64,000 nt of DNA from Centroberyx gerrardi (taxonomy: Eukaryota > Chordata > Actinopteri > Beryciformes > Berycidae). This document shows positions 46,799-57,639 of the stretch, piece after piece. The stretch's first letter is position 1. Each line of letters opens with the position of its first letter. Below the pieces are notes generated by a model that saw only the letters and a program-made list of their open reading frames with translations, searched no databases and was not told where the DNA came from. The DNA lies in the NCBI RefSeq assembly GCF_048128805.1, contig NC_136000.1, positions 27,034,359 to 27,098,358 on the forward strand, given 5' to 3'. A program made the translations under genes and the position numbers.

Positions 46799-49389
46799 CA
46801 CTGTAACAAATTTCCCTGTTAAATTACAGTAAACTACTGGCAGCTACAGTTGCCAGCATGAAACTGTTATTCTACAGTGTACCTACTGTAATTTACAACA
46901 ACAGTTTATTACTGTAAAACATATTACAGTACTGTGCTGTATAGAATATAAGCTTTACAGTATAATACTGTCAGCTGTTTGGTTGCCATTATACTGTTAT
47001 TTTAGTGTTCCTACTGTAATCTCCATAAACAGTTTATTACTGTAAAATCTATTAAAGTACTATAGAATGTGATCTTTACAGTATAGAAGCTAATGATTTA
47101 AAAATGTTACATTTCAAAATGAAAACCCCTGAAAATTGCTAGCATAGAAATGACTTGGACAAGAGATGGCTTTACAACATTAGGCTTTTATTAAAGCCAG
47201 TGCAGTATCAAACACATTCAGTAACTGACAAATTTAAAGTAATTACATTTTTGTGAAATACAGTCCATAAAAACACCATTCCTCATGTTGAACAGGTTCT
47301 CAATCTGCATGTCCTAGTCCATGTACCCTGAATTCAGTTTCCTTTTTTCTTGAACTATGACAAGAGATGGCCATGTAACATTACATTTATTAAAGCCACT
47401 GCATCAAACACATTCAGTAGCTAACAAATTTCAAGTAATGAAATTCTTGTAAAATACAATCCGTAAGAAGAATTAATCATGTCAAACAGGATCTCAACAA
47501 TCTGTATACAACTTGCATACCATACTTAATGTACCCTGCCTTCAGTATCCATCTTTCATGAGTTATGATCATGTGCAATAGAAAGCGAGTGAAAGAACAA
47601 ACCTGGAACTGCACAATTGAGACAACTGGACTGAACTCTACTGAACTGAACAGAACACAATGCTGAGACTTGTTACCTTAAAATGACAACATGAACATCT
47701 GGTTGCAGTGTGGGCTATTCCTTTGTGAAAGTGAGGTCCTGTGTGGAGATGTGTTGTGGGCTACATAAAGCCCCACTCAAAGTCCATGAGGTTTTTTATA
47801 AGGGTGGCCACATGGGGATTCACAGTTGCTGCCTTTTTCTGGACCAGCTTCCCCGTCTTCTTGGACACCACCTTCCCCTGGCTGGCCTTTGTTCCCCTCT
47901 CGGGTTGATACCAATGAAGCGCCTAAAAATGTAATAACAGAGAAAGCATATAAGATATTAGGTGTGGTAAGTAAAGATTATTTGCACTTAATACGGAACC
48001 CCATCGCATTCACCAAATAAAGATTCTAAGATGTTTTCTCATGATAATGACCTCTGTGTAATTATGAGAGAATGATCTCATTTTGAGAAACTATTTTATC
48101 ATTATGAGAAACGAAACATTTCTCAACGAAACGAAACTTTTCTCATAAATAACAGACCAGTTGTTGCCATTATGACAGTATCTGAGTCGTCTTTATTTCA
48201 ACTTCGGTTTGAGGCATTAGGAGACATTGGTATCTTTGAGTAATGTAGACAGCATTAGATTACTTTGTCAGCAGTGTTAAGCAGACTGATTTTTAGGACT
48301 TCGGTCTGCAAACTTCAAGATAAAAATACCCATTACAATGCTATCCTTAAATGATTTCAGAACAGTATTTTGAATGTAAAATAAATATCACTAAAATGAA
48401 TCTGATGACACCTAATGATAATGCCATATACATTACTCAAGGATACCAATACATCCCAATTACTCACACCAAGGAGGAAATAAAAGCAAATCAAACTAGT
48501 GTCATAATGGCCTTATCTTCTGGCAAAATATCCTGTTAATAACATGATTAAAGGCCAATTTTGGTATTTTTGAAGTTAAGACTGTATTTCTGACTTAAAA
48601 TAGTAGAAGTGCAGCCTAAGTGCAGTCTATTGCAGTTCCAAATCGCTGCTGTGGTTAATGTAGCCTAAATAAGGTTGGCCAACAAAACTGTCCTCATAGA
48701 TTTCAAAATCTGGAAAGTGGGTAGTCATTGTCAGTCTTTATACCAAGATAAAAAAGAAAAAAAAAGTTGAAACTTTCCCATCTACCTTGGTTAAATGACT
48801 GACAATGGCTACCTGCATTCAATCATTTTGAAATTTATGAGGTTTTTTTTTTATTTTGTTGACCAACCTTATTTACTTCATGAACTGGAGTATTTGAACC
48901 TGCAGCAGATGGAGGCAGACAGAGCAAGGAGAGAGAAGCAGAGGACACAACCTGTAGCAGCAAGGCTGATGGACTAAAGACTGAACGTAGGACATTTATG
49001 GGTGTTTTTCAGTGCTACATCGCAGATGGCTTAAATGGAGTCCAATTTTTGGTGGCAAGTTTCTCAATACTAACGCAAATAGAGAAAATGTTGTATTTAC
49101 CAATATACACCATGGTAGAGAAGTCACAAATAAAGCCTAACTTGTAGTAACTTCAGAGAGCTCAAGAAGTTTTGTGAGCCTACACCATTACTATAGGTGT
49201 AGATGTGGGAATGCATTCAAACACAAGGCAAAGAAAAATTTAGAGGTGAAGGAAATGCCTAAAGCCAATGGAAAGACCCCAAAGAAGGGGAAAAGACAGC
49301 TTCAGATATGCATGCATTATTCTGGGTCCAGACTGCACACCCAAGCGCAGTGAAGCCCTCCTCTATCCCCCTCACTCTATTTCTACATT

Positions 49390-49678
49390 TCTTTCTCTCT
49401 CTATCCTCCTCTCTCTCTTTTGATATCAAATTCAAATTTAAATGAACTTTATTGGCAAACACGGCAGATGTGAGAGCAACCTAATAACGCTCTGTATATC
49501 TATCTGGTCTATTACTCTATATATTAGCATGTAATGTGTATACTTTTCTGACACTTTGCTTATATATTTTGTTCTGCAGTGCTTTGGCAACACAAAAACT
49601 ACTGTCATGCCAATAAAGTTCTTTTAAATTTTAATTTGATATTAAAAGAGAGAGGAGGGGGATAAAGAGAGAGTAATT
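49390..49678. repeat. Second, smaller inverted repeat (about 70-bp arms)
   Basis: The left arm near 49390-49460 (ending GAACTTTATTGGCA) pairs with 49603-49678 (beginning TGCCAATAAAGTTC). The arms share the CTCCTCTCTCTCTTTTGATAT word in inverted form. It abuts the longer inverted repeat. Confidence 0.7.
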
Positions 49679-50264
49679 CTCTCTCTTTACCTCCCACCCC
49701 TCTCTCTCTTTATTTCTCTCAAACACGGAAGCGCCTCAAAGCACAGCCTGCCTCCTTTTGGCAACCATGTTAGTCGATTGGATTGTTCAGACTGGTCGTG
49801 CTGCGGCGTGGAGCTCTGCACATGGCTGGTGCAACGATAGTTTCAGTGTCTAGTCGGTTTTCTCTGCATGCTGCAAGCAAATTTCACAGGAAGAAGAGAA
49901 CTGCCAATAAGGTAACCATGCAGACTGTATTTTCTAATGTGTTCTGTTGACCTTTCAGAAACAGCGGTGATGCTATTTCTAACAAATACAGCTGATGGGA
50001 CATTGTGAAATTTGATCAAAATATGAAAGAAAATCAAGAGAAATTAAACTTCAGGAGAGCAGTGGGAAAGGGGCGCATGGCTCACGCAGAGCTCAACACA
50101 GTGACATGGCCAGTCTCAACAGTCCCATAAACATTAGTCCCATTAACATGGGCGCCAAAAGGAGGCGGGCTGTGCTTTGAGGCGCTTCCGTGTTTGAGAG
50201 AAATAAAGAGAGAGAGAGGTGGGGTGAGGTGGGAGGTAAAGAGAGAGAATTACTCTCTCTCTAT
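49669..50264. repeat. Long inverted repeat (about 105-bp arms, 370-bp spacer)
   Basis: The left arm (49669-49773) includes CAAACACGGAAGCGCCTCAA. The right arm (50143-50264) is its near-perfect reverse complement, apart from an insertion of about 10 bases in the GGTGGGGTGAGG part. It could fold into a large hairpin. It lies inside TIR element 2 and is probably an independent foldback/MITE insertion. Confidence 0.8.
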
Positions 50265-51865
50265 TCAAAAACATGTAGTGTGATAATACATTCGGTCTGA
50301 ACCCAGAGTTACACTTGAATGCACATGCCAGCTTCAACTTCAACTCGCTATCAAAAGGAACAACTGTAATCGGAAAGTCGATATAGGAACAAAAGAGAGA
50401 GCCACTGATTTAAGGCACAGCTTATAGTAAATGACAATTCAACATTCCTGAACAGAGCTGGGAAGAGGGGCAAAATATCCAAACAATATTTAAGACTAGC
50501 AGAGGATTTACCTTTGAACAAACTCCAGTATCCTTGCAGCTTCCTCTTGGTATTGCAAGTTGAACACAGTAGGTGGCGAAAACTGCAGCAAGCCCTGTGA
50601 TGAAGCTTGGTTGGATGCCTTCACAGATGACATGGCTTTCAATGCTGATCATCCAACGTCCAATTGTGACTTCGTCACCAGCAACTGATGCAGACAACAA
50701 TTATAGTTAATGTCCCGAAACAGTATCAAATATGGGTATCAGGGCCCTATCCAGGCATTTTTAAGGTATTGGGATTGGCTACAACACACCCGATGAAATT
50801 TTGAGCAATATATTTTCCCTTTTTTACTCTATTTATATCGAGTATCATAAGTTATACTGCTGCAAATCATTACTTTCCATGACTTGGGATGGCAAAAACA
50901 ACATCGATGAGAGAACTACATCCATGGGAGAGCACAACAAAACATAAGTTTATGAGACAGATACAGAAAGAGAGAAATTAGATAGACAGACAGACAGACA
51001 GAATGACTTATGTTCTATACTCCATGCCTTGCTTAGGTGACACTTACCCAGCAGTATCAGTCGTGGACTGGCTGGGAGGGTCAGGGTGCGCTCAACATCG
51101 GCTGCAGTGGCAGAAATAACATGGACAATGGTATCCAAATTAAGAATGAAATTGTGTGTACAGTCATAGTAGACATAAAAAAAATAATGCTAAACAAAAC
51201 TTACATCAGCAAGGAGTATCAGTCCCTCTGTTCTCTCATCGAAGTAGGCCATCAGCAGCTGGATGACGCGAAGAACATTTCAATCAACTTTTTGGCTCTT
51301 ATTTGCATCAATTTGCATAACAAGCAAGTTTCCCCTCCCTAGGTGGGGAGAAAAGCAACATGACACATCCTACAAACCTTTTCACTTGAAATAGCCCCAC
51401 AACAAATGGTAAAATACAGCCTAGTCCCTTACGTAGATTTTACAACAAATCAATGGAAGATCACATCTTACCTCGGACATTTGATTAGATTGCAAATTAC
51501 GTTAGCTAACATAAGTTAAATGCGAATGACCAAGCTAGCTAACTTAGTTTGTTGATTTGATTGCTTAGAAACTCAATCCCGTGGCTATGAAAATCAAATA
51601 AATCGACACGTTACTGGTAACGTGGTTCAACAGAAAGATATACAATTTTGTCCACTCAGAGTATGCTAGCTAACGTTAAATGAAAACATTAGCATGCATG
51701 CTTGCAACATGCGGTTAACACCAAGTAACGTCAAGCAGTAATTTTGACTTTGTTAGGCTTATGTCATTTCTGCAAAAAAAACAACAACAGTCAATACAAT
51801 GTAAATTCAACACAAAATGACATAACAGGGTAACGCTGACTTTGATAAGATCGCAATTAACTTAC

Positions 51866-51960
51866 CTTGTAGGCGAGGAGGAAAGCAGCTCCGTCCACTT
51901 CTGTGCTGGCAGGGTCAGAGTCGGGGTGAAAATCGTCTTCTTCAATTCTTCCTCTTCTTA
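51866..51960 (-). other. Probable first exon of the element-2 gene
   Basis: A GC-rich segment on the minus strand ends CCTCGCCTACAAG with a strong GTAAGTT donor (51865-51860). It lies about 330 bp inside the right terminus, mirroring the position of the first exon in TIR element 1. Confidence 0.4.
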
Positions 51961-52239
51961 TTATTCTTTCTTCTATCTTGAATAAAATCACTGATCTATA
52001 ATATTTTACGCCTATTTTTTTTTTTTATTTCTTTACGTTGACTGTGTGCTAAATGAGGTGGTGGGACTTGATGCAACATGACTTTGCTCATGGGCGGACA
52101 ACAGACTCAAGTCTGACTTAACTGAAAAAGAAAAAATACTGTATTATACCGTAAGATTGTACAGTAGCTTGCTGTTAATATTTTGTTCCTCAAAGGCATC
52201 AACATTTACAGTATTCAACTGTATTTACGAAGAACGGTA

Positions 52240-52840
52240 CATTACTGTACAAAATTTCCTGTATTTTTACAGCAATTTGTTACAGTGTAGAGCTGAGTGT
52301 CATCTGCATAATTGTGGTAATGAATGCTATTTTTCTGTATGATATGTCCTAGTGGAAGCATGTAGAGGTTGAATAAAAGAGGGCCAAGGATTGAGCCCTG
52401 TGGAACTCCACAAGACAAGGTTACCGATAGACACAAAGTAGTTCCTCCCTTGCAGGTAGGTCTTGAACCAATTTAAGACCGGGCCAGAGTCCAACCCAAT
52501 TTTCTAGTCTATCTAATAATATTGTGTGATCAACAGTGTCAAATGCAGCACTAAGATCCAGAAGTACAAGGATAGAAAGCTTGCCTGAATCAATACGAAG
52601 ATCATTCACAACTCTAATAAGGGCTGTCTCAGTACTATGATGGGGTCTAAATCCGGATTGGAAATGATCAAAGTGAGCATTTGAAATTAAATAGTTGTTA
52701 AGCTGGTTGAAGACAATTTTTTCCAGGATCTTACTAATAAAAGGGAGATTGGAAATAGGTCTGTAATTACTTATCACAGAGGCATCCAGGCAACTCTTTT
52801 TTAACAGAGGCTTAATAGCATTTGGGAAAACACCAGACAA
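52240..52840 (-). pseudogene. LINE reverse transcriptase core
   Basis: RT motifs in order: SNYRPISNLPFISKILEK, FDHFQSGFRPHHSTETALIRV, LLDLSAAFDTVDH (motif A aspartates), a frameshift near 52430-52490, [21 protein letters not shown] (motif B), and YADDTQLY (motif C, catalytic YADD). The last codon adjoins the insertion point of TIR element 2. Confidence 0.88.
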
Positions 52841-52883
52841 AAGAGAGCTGTTAACAATTTACAATAGCTCATTCGGCAAACAG

Positions 52884-53499
52884 CTAAAGACATTTTAAAA
52901 AAAGCTTGTGGGCAGAGGGGTCGAGGCAGCAGGTGGACGACTTAAGCTGTTGTATAGTGTTCTCAAGTGTTGAGTAGCCAATAGCAGTAAAATTTGCCAT
53001 ATTACTTACATTATTTATGCATGAAGGAAATGGAGGCATAACCTTCCTGTTAGACATGGAAGCACTGATGGTTTGTCTGATACTCACAATCCTATCACTG
53101 AAAAAGGCGGCAAATTCATTACATTTAGCAGTAGAAAGAAGCTCTGGGGCAATGGATGCTGGGGGATTTATCAGTCTATCAACAGTAGTAAAAAGTGTAC
53201 GTGCATTGTTTGTATTTTCACTAATGATCTTGGCAAAACAGGATTGTCTGGCATTTCTCAATTCTATGTTGTAGTTTTGAAGCTCCTCTGTAGATATCAT
53301 AGTGAACCTGGAGTTTTGTTTTTCGCCATTTACGTTCAGCCTTTTGGCATTCTCTTTTCCGTTGTTTTACAGACATAGCATTTCTCCAGGGTGCTTTTTG
53401 CTTACCAGAGATTTTCACCTTAACTGGTGCAATGTCATCAATGGCATTCCTAATTTGACAATTAAAATTTTCACAGGCCCTGAGGCAGGATGTCTGCAA
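52884..53499 (-). pseudogene. LINE ORF2 linker between endonuclease and RT
   Basis: Two overlapping frames, separated by a frameshift near 53221-53300, encode KQKAPWRNAMSVKQRKRECQ, KAERKWRKTKLQVHYDIY, then NYNIELRNARQSCFAKII, ARTLFTTVDRL and ELLSTAKCNEFAAFFSDRI. This is the usual sequence between EN and RT in fish L2-like elements. Confidence 0.75.
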
Positions 53500-54163
53500 T
53501 TGTCAAGTTGTTTCACACTTATCAAATTTGATAAGTTTGCAGCATGGAGAGGGTACGTCTTGCTTATTCTACTACTAGTCAAAACAGGAATGGGGAAAGT
53601 TACAGGCACTGACGTAAAAAGTCTTGGTGGTGGTTGTGATCCAGCAATACGTGTATTGGGTCCCAGCTTGATATGGGAAATTTCATGAGTACCAGCTACA
53701 CTGTAGCAGGGACCCCAAGGCCATCAGTTGTTTGCTTCTCCGGTGTTGATATCAGCAACGCTGGTGTGACACAGTGCGCTTGGCGCCTCCAGGATGGATG
53801 AAGGTGGAGGGGGGCAGGGAGGGGGAGGGGGGCAGGGAGTTGAAGGGGGGGGCATGGGCGAGGGGGACGAGGGGGGAGAATTGATGAGCGGGGCTTTGGG
53901 GGTGGTGGAACCTGAGGGCTGGCTAGAACGATGCGGGGAAGGGGTCGGGGTCGGGGGTGAGTTTAAGTCCGGCATTCACCAGTTCTTCCATCTTATCTGT
54001 GAATCCTAACAGAGGGGAGGCGGGGGAGAGGGAGGGGGAGGGGGAGGGGGAGGGTGATCTGGAGGAACAGAGAGCTCCAAGCTGAGGCTGGGTCAGGGAC
54101 TGGGGCTGTGGTGAGAGTGACTGGTCATCTGTGGGTTGCTGTTGAAGTTGGGACTGAAGTGTG
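53500..54163 (-). other. LINE middle segment; endonuclease domain not found
   Basis: The stretch encodes a Pro/Ser-rich region (53975-53724; on the other strand a glycine-rich shadow) and degenerate sequence. APE-type endonuclease motifs expected between ORF1 and the linker are not recognisable in any minus-strand frame, suggesting deletion in this copy. Confidence 0.5.
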
Positions 54164-55184
54164 TCAGAGTTGAGTGAGTGTATCCGGGAGGGGGGCAGAT
54201 GGGTGATGAAGGGAGTAGAGGAGATTGTCCGTTAGTAGTTTCACTCCAGACCCGTTTAGATGGTGGCCATCTGCTCTGAAAAGGTCTCTACGCCCCCAGA
54301 ACAGGTTAAAGTTATCAATGAAGTTCAGTCCTTTTAAATTGCAGGTTTTGGACAGCCATGTATTCAATCCAAGTAAAAAGTTCAATGAAATCCAGCTTCA
54401 GCAGTTCCGACTGCTCTCTGCGAATATCATTTGTCCCCACATGTACAATGATTTGATTCATTTCTGGGTGGTCAGACAGTACTTGAGAGATTTTTTCACT
54501 GATGTCACAGACCATTGCACTTGGAAAACAACAAGTTTTGATCATCTTACCGCTTATGTTTCTGATAGCGGCGTCTCCAACAATGAGAATGTCCGGCACA
54601 GGTGTCCACTGGGGGGCCAGGCTTCTTGTCCGTCCAAGTCCGTCCGCCTTTGACTTTAACCCTTTATCTGTGCGCACCTTAGTCCGTCGCCGTTCTTCCT
54701 TGTGCAAATGATCAATAGTGGTCGCCATTTCTGATTCACACAGATGCAATAGTGGTACAAATCTATTTTCCAGCCGTAATGTCGGGGATGACTGCAGTCT
54801 CTTATTTGCATTAGTCTGCTGTCTATTTGTGTGATTATTTTTGGGCTTTGCGCCCAGCGTATACCAGTGGGTAGTAGACTCAGTCTGTTCAGTTAGTTTC
54901 TTTGGTACTGGTTCAGGTTTACCAAGTTTTGGGAAGGTTATAGAATCATTCAATGCTGGCACTTCATTAGCACTCTGAGCCTGAGTTCTAGGCTGTTTTA
55001 ACTCACCGACTGAAGACATTGGAAGTGTGTCATGAAGTTCTCTGTCATTTTCCAATGCAAAAATTCTGGTTTCTAGTAAAGCAATCTTCTGTAGCAGTTT
55101 ATGGCAGTCCAGAGTGTGAGGAGGCATCGTGTATTCCCGAATGGTGAAAATGTTTGAAAATAGGTGATCACGACCTCTGATCAC
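54164..55184 (-). pseudogene. LINE ORF1 with SGNH/GDSL-type esterase domain
   Basis: ORF1 starts MIRGRDHLFSN. An N-terminal coiled-coil-like segment (LLQKIALLETRIFALEN) is followed by a Lys/Arg-rich linker and an esterase domain: ILIVGDAAIRNI (block I), IIVHVGTNDIRRE (block III, GxND), and after a frameshift near 54315-54385, FRADGHHLNGSGVKLL (block V, DxxH). Block I normally has GDS; here the nucleophile Ser is Ala, so the enzyme would be inactive. Esterase-type ORF1 is known for CR1/L2-group LINEs. Confidence 0.78.
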
Positions 55185-55375
55185 TTTAATCCTGTAGAAT
55201 TAGTAGTTAACAGGAACTCCCACTCGTATTTTTGTGCATTGCAGCCGGAAAAACAGGAAAATATTGCCGAAAAATAGATAAGCAGGCAGGAGCAAAGCAG
55301 AGAGCGTCTGTAGTGTTGGAGAGGCGGAAGCAGATCTTTTTTTTAACACAATACGTTCTTCAAACACAAAATGTT

Positions 55376-55790
55376 TTATGGTTTAGTACAATAGCCTCTT
55401 ACTGTAATGTCTGACAAGGTTGGAGAACACTTTGGGAGGGACCGTGCCTCCATGCAGAACATTTCAAGATCCTTGATATTCTTAGGTTTGTGCTTGTGGA
55501 CTGCCCTCTTCAATTCAGACCGCAGATTTTCACTAGGGTTCTGGAGACAAGATGACCATTGCAAAACATCGATTTTGTGTTCCCGCAACTATTTCTGTGA
55601 TGATTTTGATGTATGTTTGGGGTCGTTGTCTGGTTGAAAGGTCCTTCCGCGGCCAAGTCTCAACTTCCTGGCAGAGGCAACCAGGTTTTGGGCTAAAATA
55701 TCCTGATACTTAGTGGAATTCATTATGCCATCGATCTTAACAAGATCTGGACCACTAGCAGTAAAACAGCCCCAAAGCATCAAAAATTTC
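55376..55790 (-). pseudogene. Tc1/mariner transposase, C-terminal remnant
   Basis: Two minus-strand frames carry Tc1 motifs: MMLWGCFTASGPDLVKIDG, YQDILAQNLVASARKLRLG, FQPDNDPKHTSKSSQKW, then VLQWSSCLQNPSENL, ELKRAVHKHKPKNIKDLE. The DDE signature is partly present (the DNDPKHT Asp). The N-terminal DNA-binding half and the terminal repeats are not seen. Confidence 0.88.
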
Positions 55791-56855
55791 TAAAACTTTT
55801 TGACTATTGCCCTGGCTGTGCTTAGTGGTATTTTACTATCTGTCTCCTCTGGGTTGAAAGCTCTTTGATTTTCCACAAAGTGATGGATGACATCACTTTT
55901 ACATGTGTGCAACCTCATATTTTGACCCCAATGAAACAGGAAATGATGAAAGCAATACAGCTGGATTCTGAGATCAATAAAAAAAAATAGAATTTTATTT
56001 ATTTTATACAATAAATTTTGCTCATTTGGTTAGGGTTAGGGTTCAACTGTTCAGGCAGAGATGACCAGGGAAAATAAATATCTGGGTAAATATGATGATC
56101 AAGATCGATCAAGAAGTTGCCTTTACATTTTTTATTTAATCACACAGGAATGTCTTTTTGCAAGGCAACACTTGAATAGATGTTACTCCTGTGTTTTCAC
56201 TTGGTTAGTTGGTTGGTATTGGAAGTGTTGCCTACATTGCCTACAAAACTGCCAGGTGTATCAGCACTTTTATATCCTTGATACGCACACTGTGTAACAT
56301 TTTGGTCAATGTTGCAGGATTACACAGCCCAAGTAGATGGATAAACACTCTCACATCGTCTACATGGCAACTTCTAATGCTATGGTATTATGCTGCAAGT
56401 CTGACTTCAATTCCTGTTGACCGACACATTGCCTTGTCATCTTCTCCAAAATGTTGCGTGTTGTATCACAAGCTATATTCATGTAAAGAATGGATTTCTG
56501 TGCACTCCTACCACTGACAATTGGTTTTCAAAGTATGATGTCTAATGTCACTTGAATGACACTTCAATGATTTCCTTTTAAGTAAAACCATTTTCCTGCT
56601 TTTGTTTCAGCCCAACTTTAAGAGCCACATAATCACCACCAAGAAATGGCTGCCAATCAATAGCTGTAGGTTTTAACGTTAATTGCCTTGTCACAAAGAC
56701 AGTAAACCGTAAGTACACTGAATCTATCTGCAGAGCTGTAAGCAACAGAGAGAGCACTGCACTAACATTGTCAAGTAGATCTATGCACTGTACTGTAAGG
56801 TGCTTTGGACAGAAGTGTCCACTAAAAGGTACAAGCCAAGCCCATTTCCACTCAC
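55791..56855. other. No gene recognised
   Basis: Sequence to about 56011 reads contiguously with the Tc1 remnant on the minus strand (VIHHFVENQRAFNPEETDSK) and is likely part of the same repeat. A short TTAGGGTTAGGG occurs at 56029-56042. The rest is AT-rich and featureless. Confidence 0.5.
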
Positions 56856-57006
56856 TGTTGATCCAGGAGATATAGGCGCTGACGCGGGTGAAGGCGGAGG
56901 GCTTCTTGGGGTAGTTGCAGCCCATGCTGGAGCCGAAGTTCACCACACCGCGGACGTCCCGGGAGCCGTCAGGGTTCTGGCGGTTCAGGGGGCCACCAGA
57001 GTCTCC
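56856..57006 (-). pseudogene. Chymotrypsin/elastase-like protease, catalytic-Ser exon
   Basis: Encodes [41 protein letters not shown], the S1-family block around the catalytic Ser and the C-terminal helix. The acceptor (CCCCTCAG) and donor (GTGAGT) are canonical and it joins the preceding exon in phase 0. The terminal exon with the last few residues was not found. It most resembles chymotrypsin-C and CELA-type pancreatic proteases. Confidence 0.78.
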
Positions 57007-57210
57007 CTGAGGGGTAACAGAGCCAGACGTGATGTTCAGGCAAAAGATGGCGAAAACATTTAGAAATTGTACATATATAATAATCATTATGGCACTGTGT
57101 AAAACTATTCTAAACTGTAAGGCTGGTATATTTTCACAGGAACTCCATTTCTATATTACATGAGACTGTAGAATAAAATGTAGGGGTTGTGGGAAATGAA
57201 TGTGACTCAC

Positions 57211-57356
57211 GTTGCAGCTAGCCAGCTGTCCATCTCCTCCAGCACAGATCATGTTCTTGGTGACCAGGCTGCCTCACCAGTCAGGCTTGGTGCAGTTGGA
57301 GTGGCCGACCACAGGCAGGAGGGCCTGCTGCAGGAGGTCAGCGATGGGACCTCCAG
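57211..57356 (-). pseudogene. Chymotrypsin/elastase-like protease, preceding exon with in-frame stop
   Basis: Encodes GGPIADLLQQALLPVVGHSNCTKPDW, then TGA (57276-57274) where the family has a second Trp, then GSLVTKNMICAGGDGQLASCN. TGG to TGA is a single-base change. The borders are intact: CCACAG acceptor and GTGAGT donor. The His and Asp exons and the signal peptide exon are not found within 6 kb upstream, so the locus looks partial or dead. Confidence 0.75.
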
Positions 57357-57639
57357 CTGTGGAAAAGAACAGGGCATTCAAATTTAGCGCTGTAGTCAAG
57401 ACCACCTTAATCGAGTCCAAGTCAACTCCAAGACCAGCTCCAGTTGAGTTCAAGTCAAGACCAGGTCCAAAAAGCGTTGAGAGCAAGTCAAGGCCAAGAC
57501 CAAAATAGGCAATAAACAGTGTACATGTGTTCCCAAATGTAAAAATAAAGCTTAAGGTGTTTCTTAAGGATCAACAGAGATGATAGCTCTGGACTGTACC
57601 CTTCAACCAACTAATTAATGTATTTTTTAACGTAATTTG

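Larger units (their letters stand above)
47761..51290 (-). pseudogene. SAMD3-like teleost-expanded family gene, decayed, in TIR element 2
   Basis: Exon pieces in order: about 51281-51205 (VLRVIQLLMAYFDERTEGLILLAD, GTAAGT donor); about 51123-51048 (ATAADVERTLTLPASPRLILLG, GTAAGT donor); 50684-50512 (VAGDEVTIGRWMISIESHV, then a one-base frameshift, VFNLQYQEEAARILEFVQ, GTAAAT donor); 47922-47761 (RFIGIN, then a one-base frameshift, ERGTKASQGKVVSKKTGK, HVATLIKNLMDFEW, stop). The tail is the same family as the element-1 gene: ISIESHV aligns with ISVVLESDVV, and LEFVQRRFIG with FEFTQKILLG. The two frameshifts and a missing acceptor at the second piece mark it as a pseudogene. Confidence 0.7.
46799..52287 (-). 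mobile_element. TIR element 2 carrying a decayed spliced gene (CMC/CACTA-like?)
   Basis: The ends are CACTGTAACAAATT and AATTTGTTACAGTG as inverted repeats, inserted in the LINE RT with TA on both sides. Both subterminal regions are dense in TACTGTA/TACAGTA words (46830-47080 and 52140-52280). There is no transposase. It carries a minus-strand gene homologous to the one in TIR element 1: probable first exon at 51866-51960 with a GTAAGT donor, coding exons near 51.28, 51.05, 50.68-50.51 and 47.92-47.76 kb. A 1-kb nest of inverted repeats sits in the last intron. Confidence 0.72.
45801..55340 (-). mobile_element. L2/CR1-group LINE, defective, split by TIR element 2
   Basis: It reads on the minus strand from about 55.3 kb to a 3' end at 45801, where TTTATTTATATAGC and an AGGCAAGGCAA tail mark the terminus. 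In order it has ORF1 with an SGNH esterase domain (55184-54164), a Pro-rich stretch, the ORF2 linker (53499-52884), the reverse transcriptase core (52840-52240), then after the inserted element the RT C-terminus (46798-45918). The insertion lies just after YADDTQLY. The ORFs carry frameshifts. An endonuclease domain is not visible where expected. The 5' limit is approximate. Confidence 0.82.

Noticed and set aside
53794..54009. Glycine-rich plus-strand ORF (EGGGQGGGGGQ)
   Set aside because: It is the antisense of the Pro-rich LINE segment and low complexity.
56029..56042. Telomere-like TTAGGGTTAGGG
   Set aside because: Only two units, also seen near 37953-37965; too short to be an interstitial telomere.
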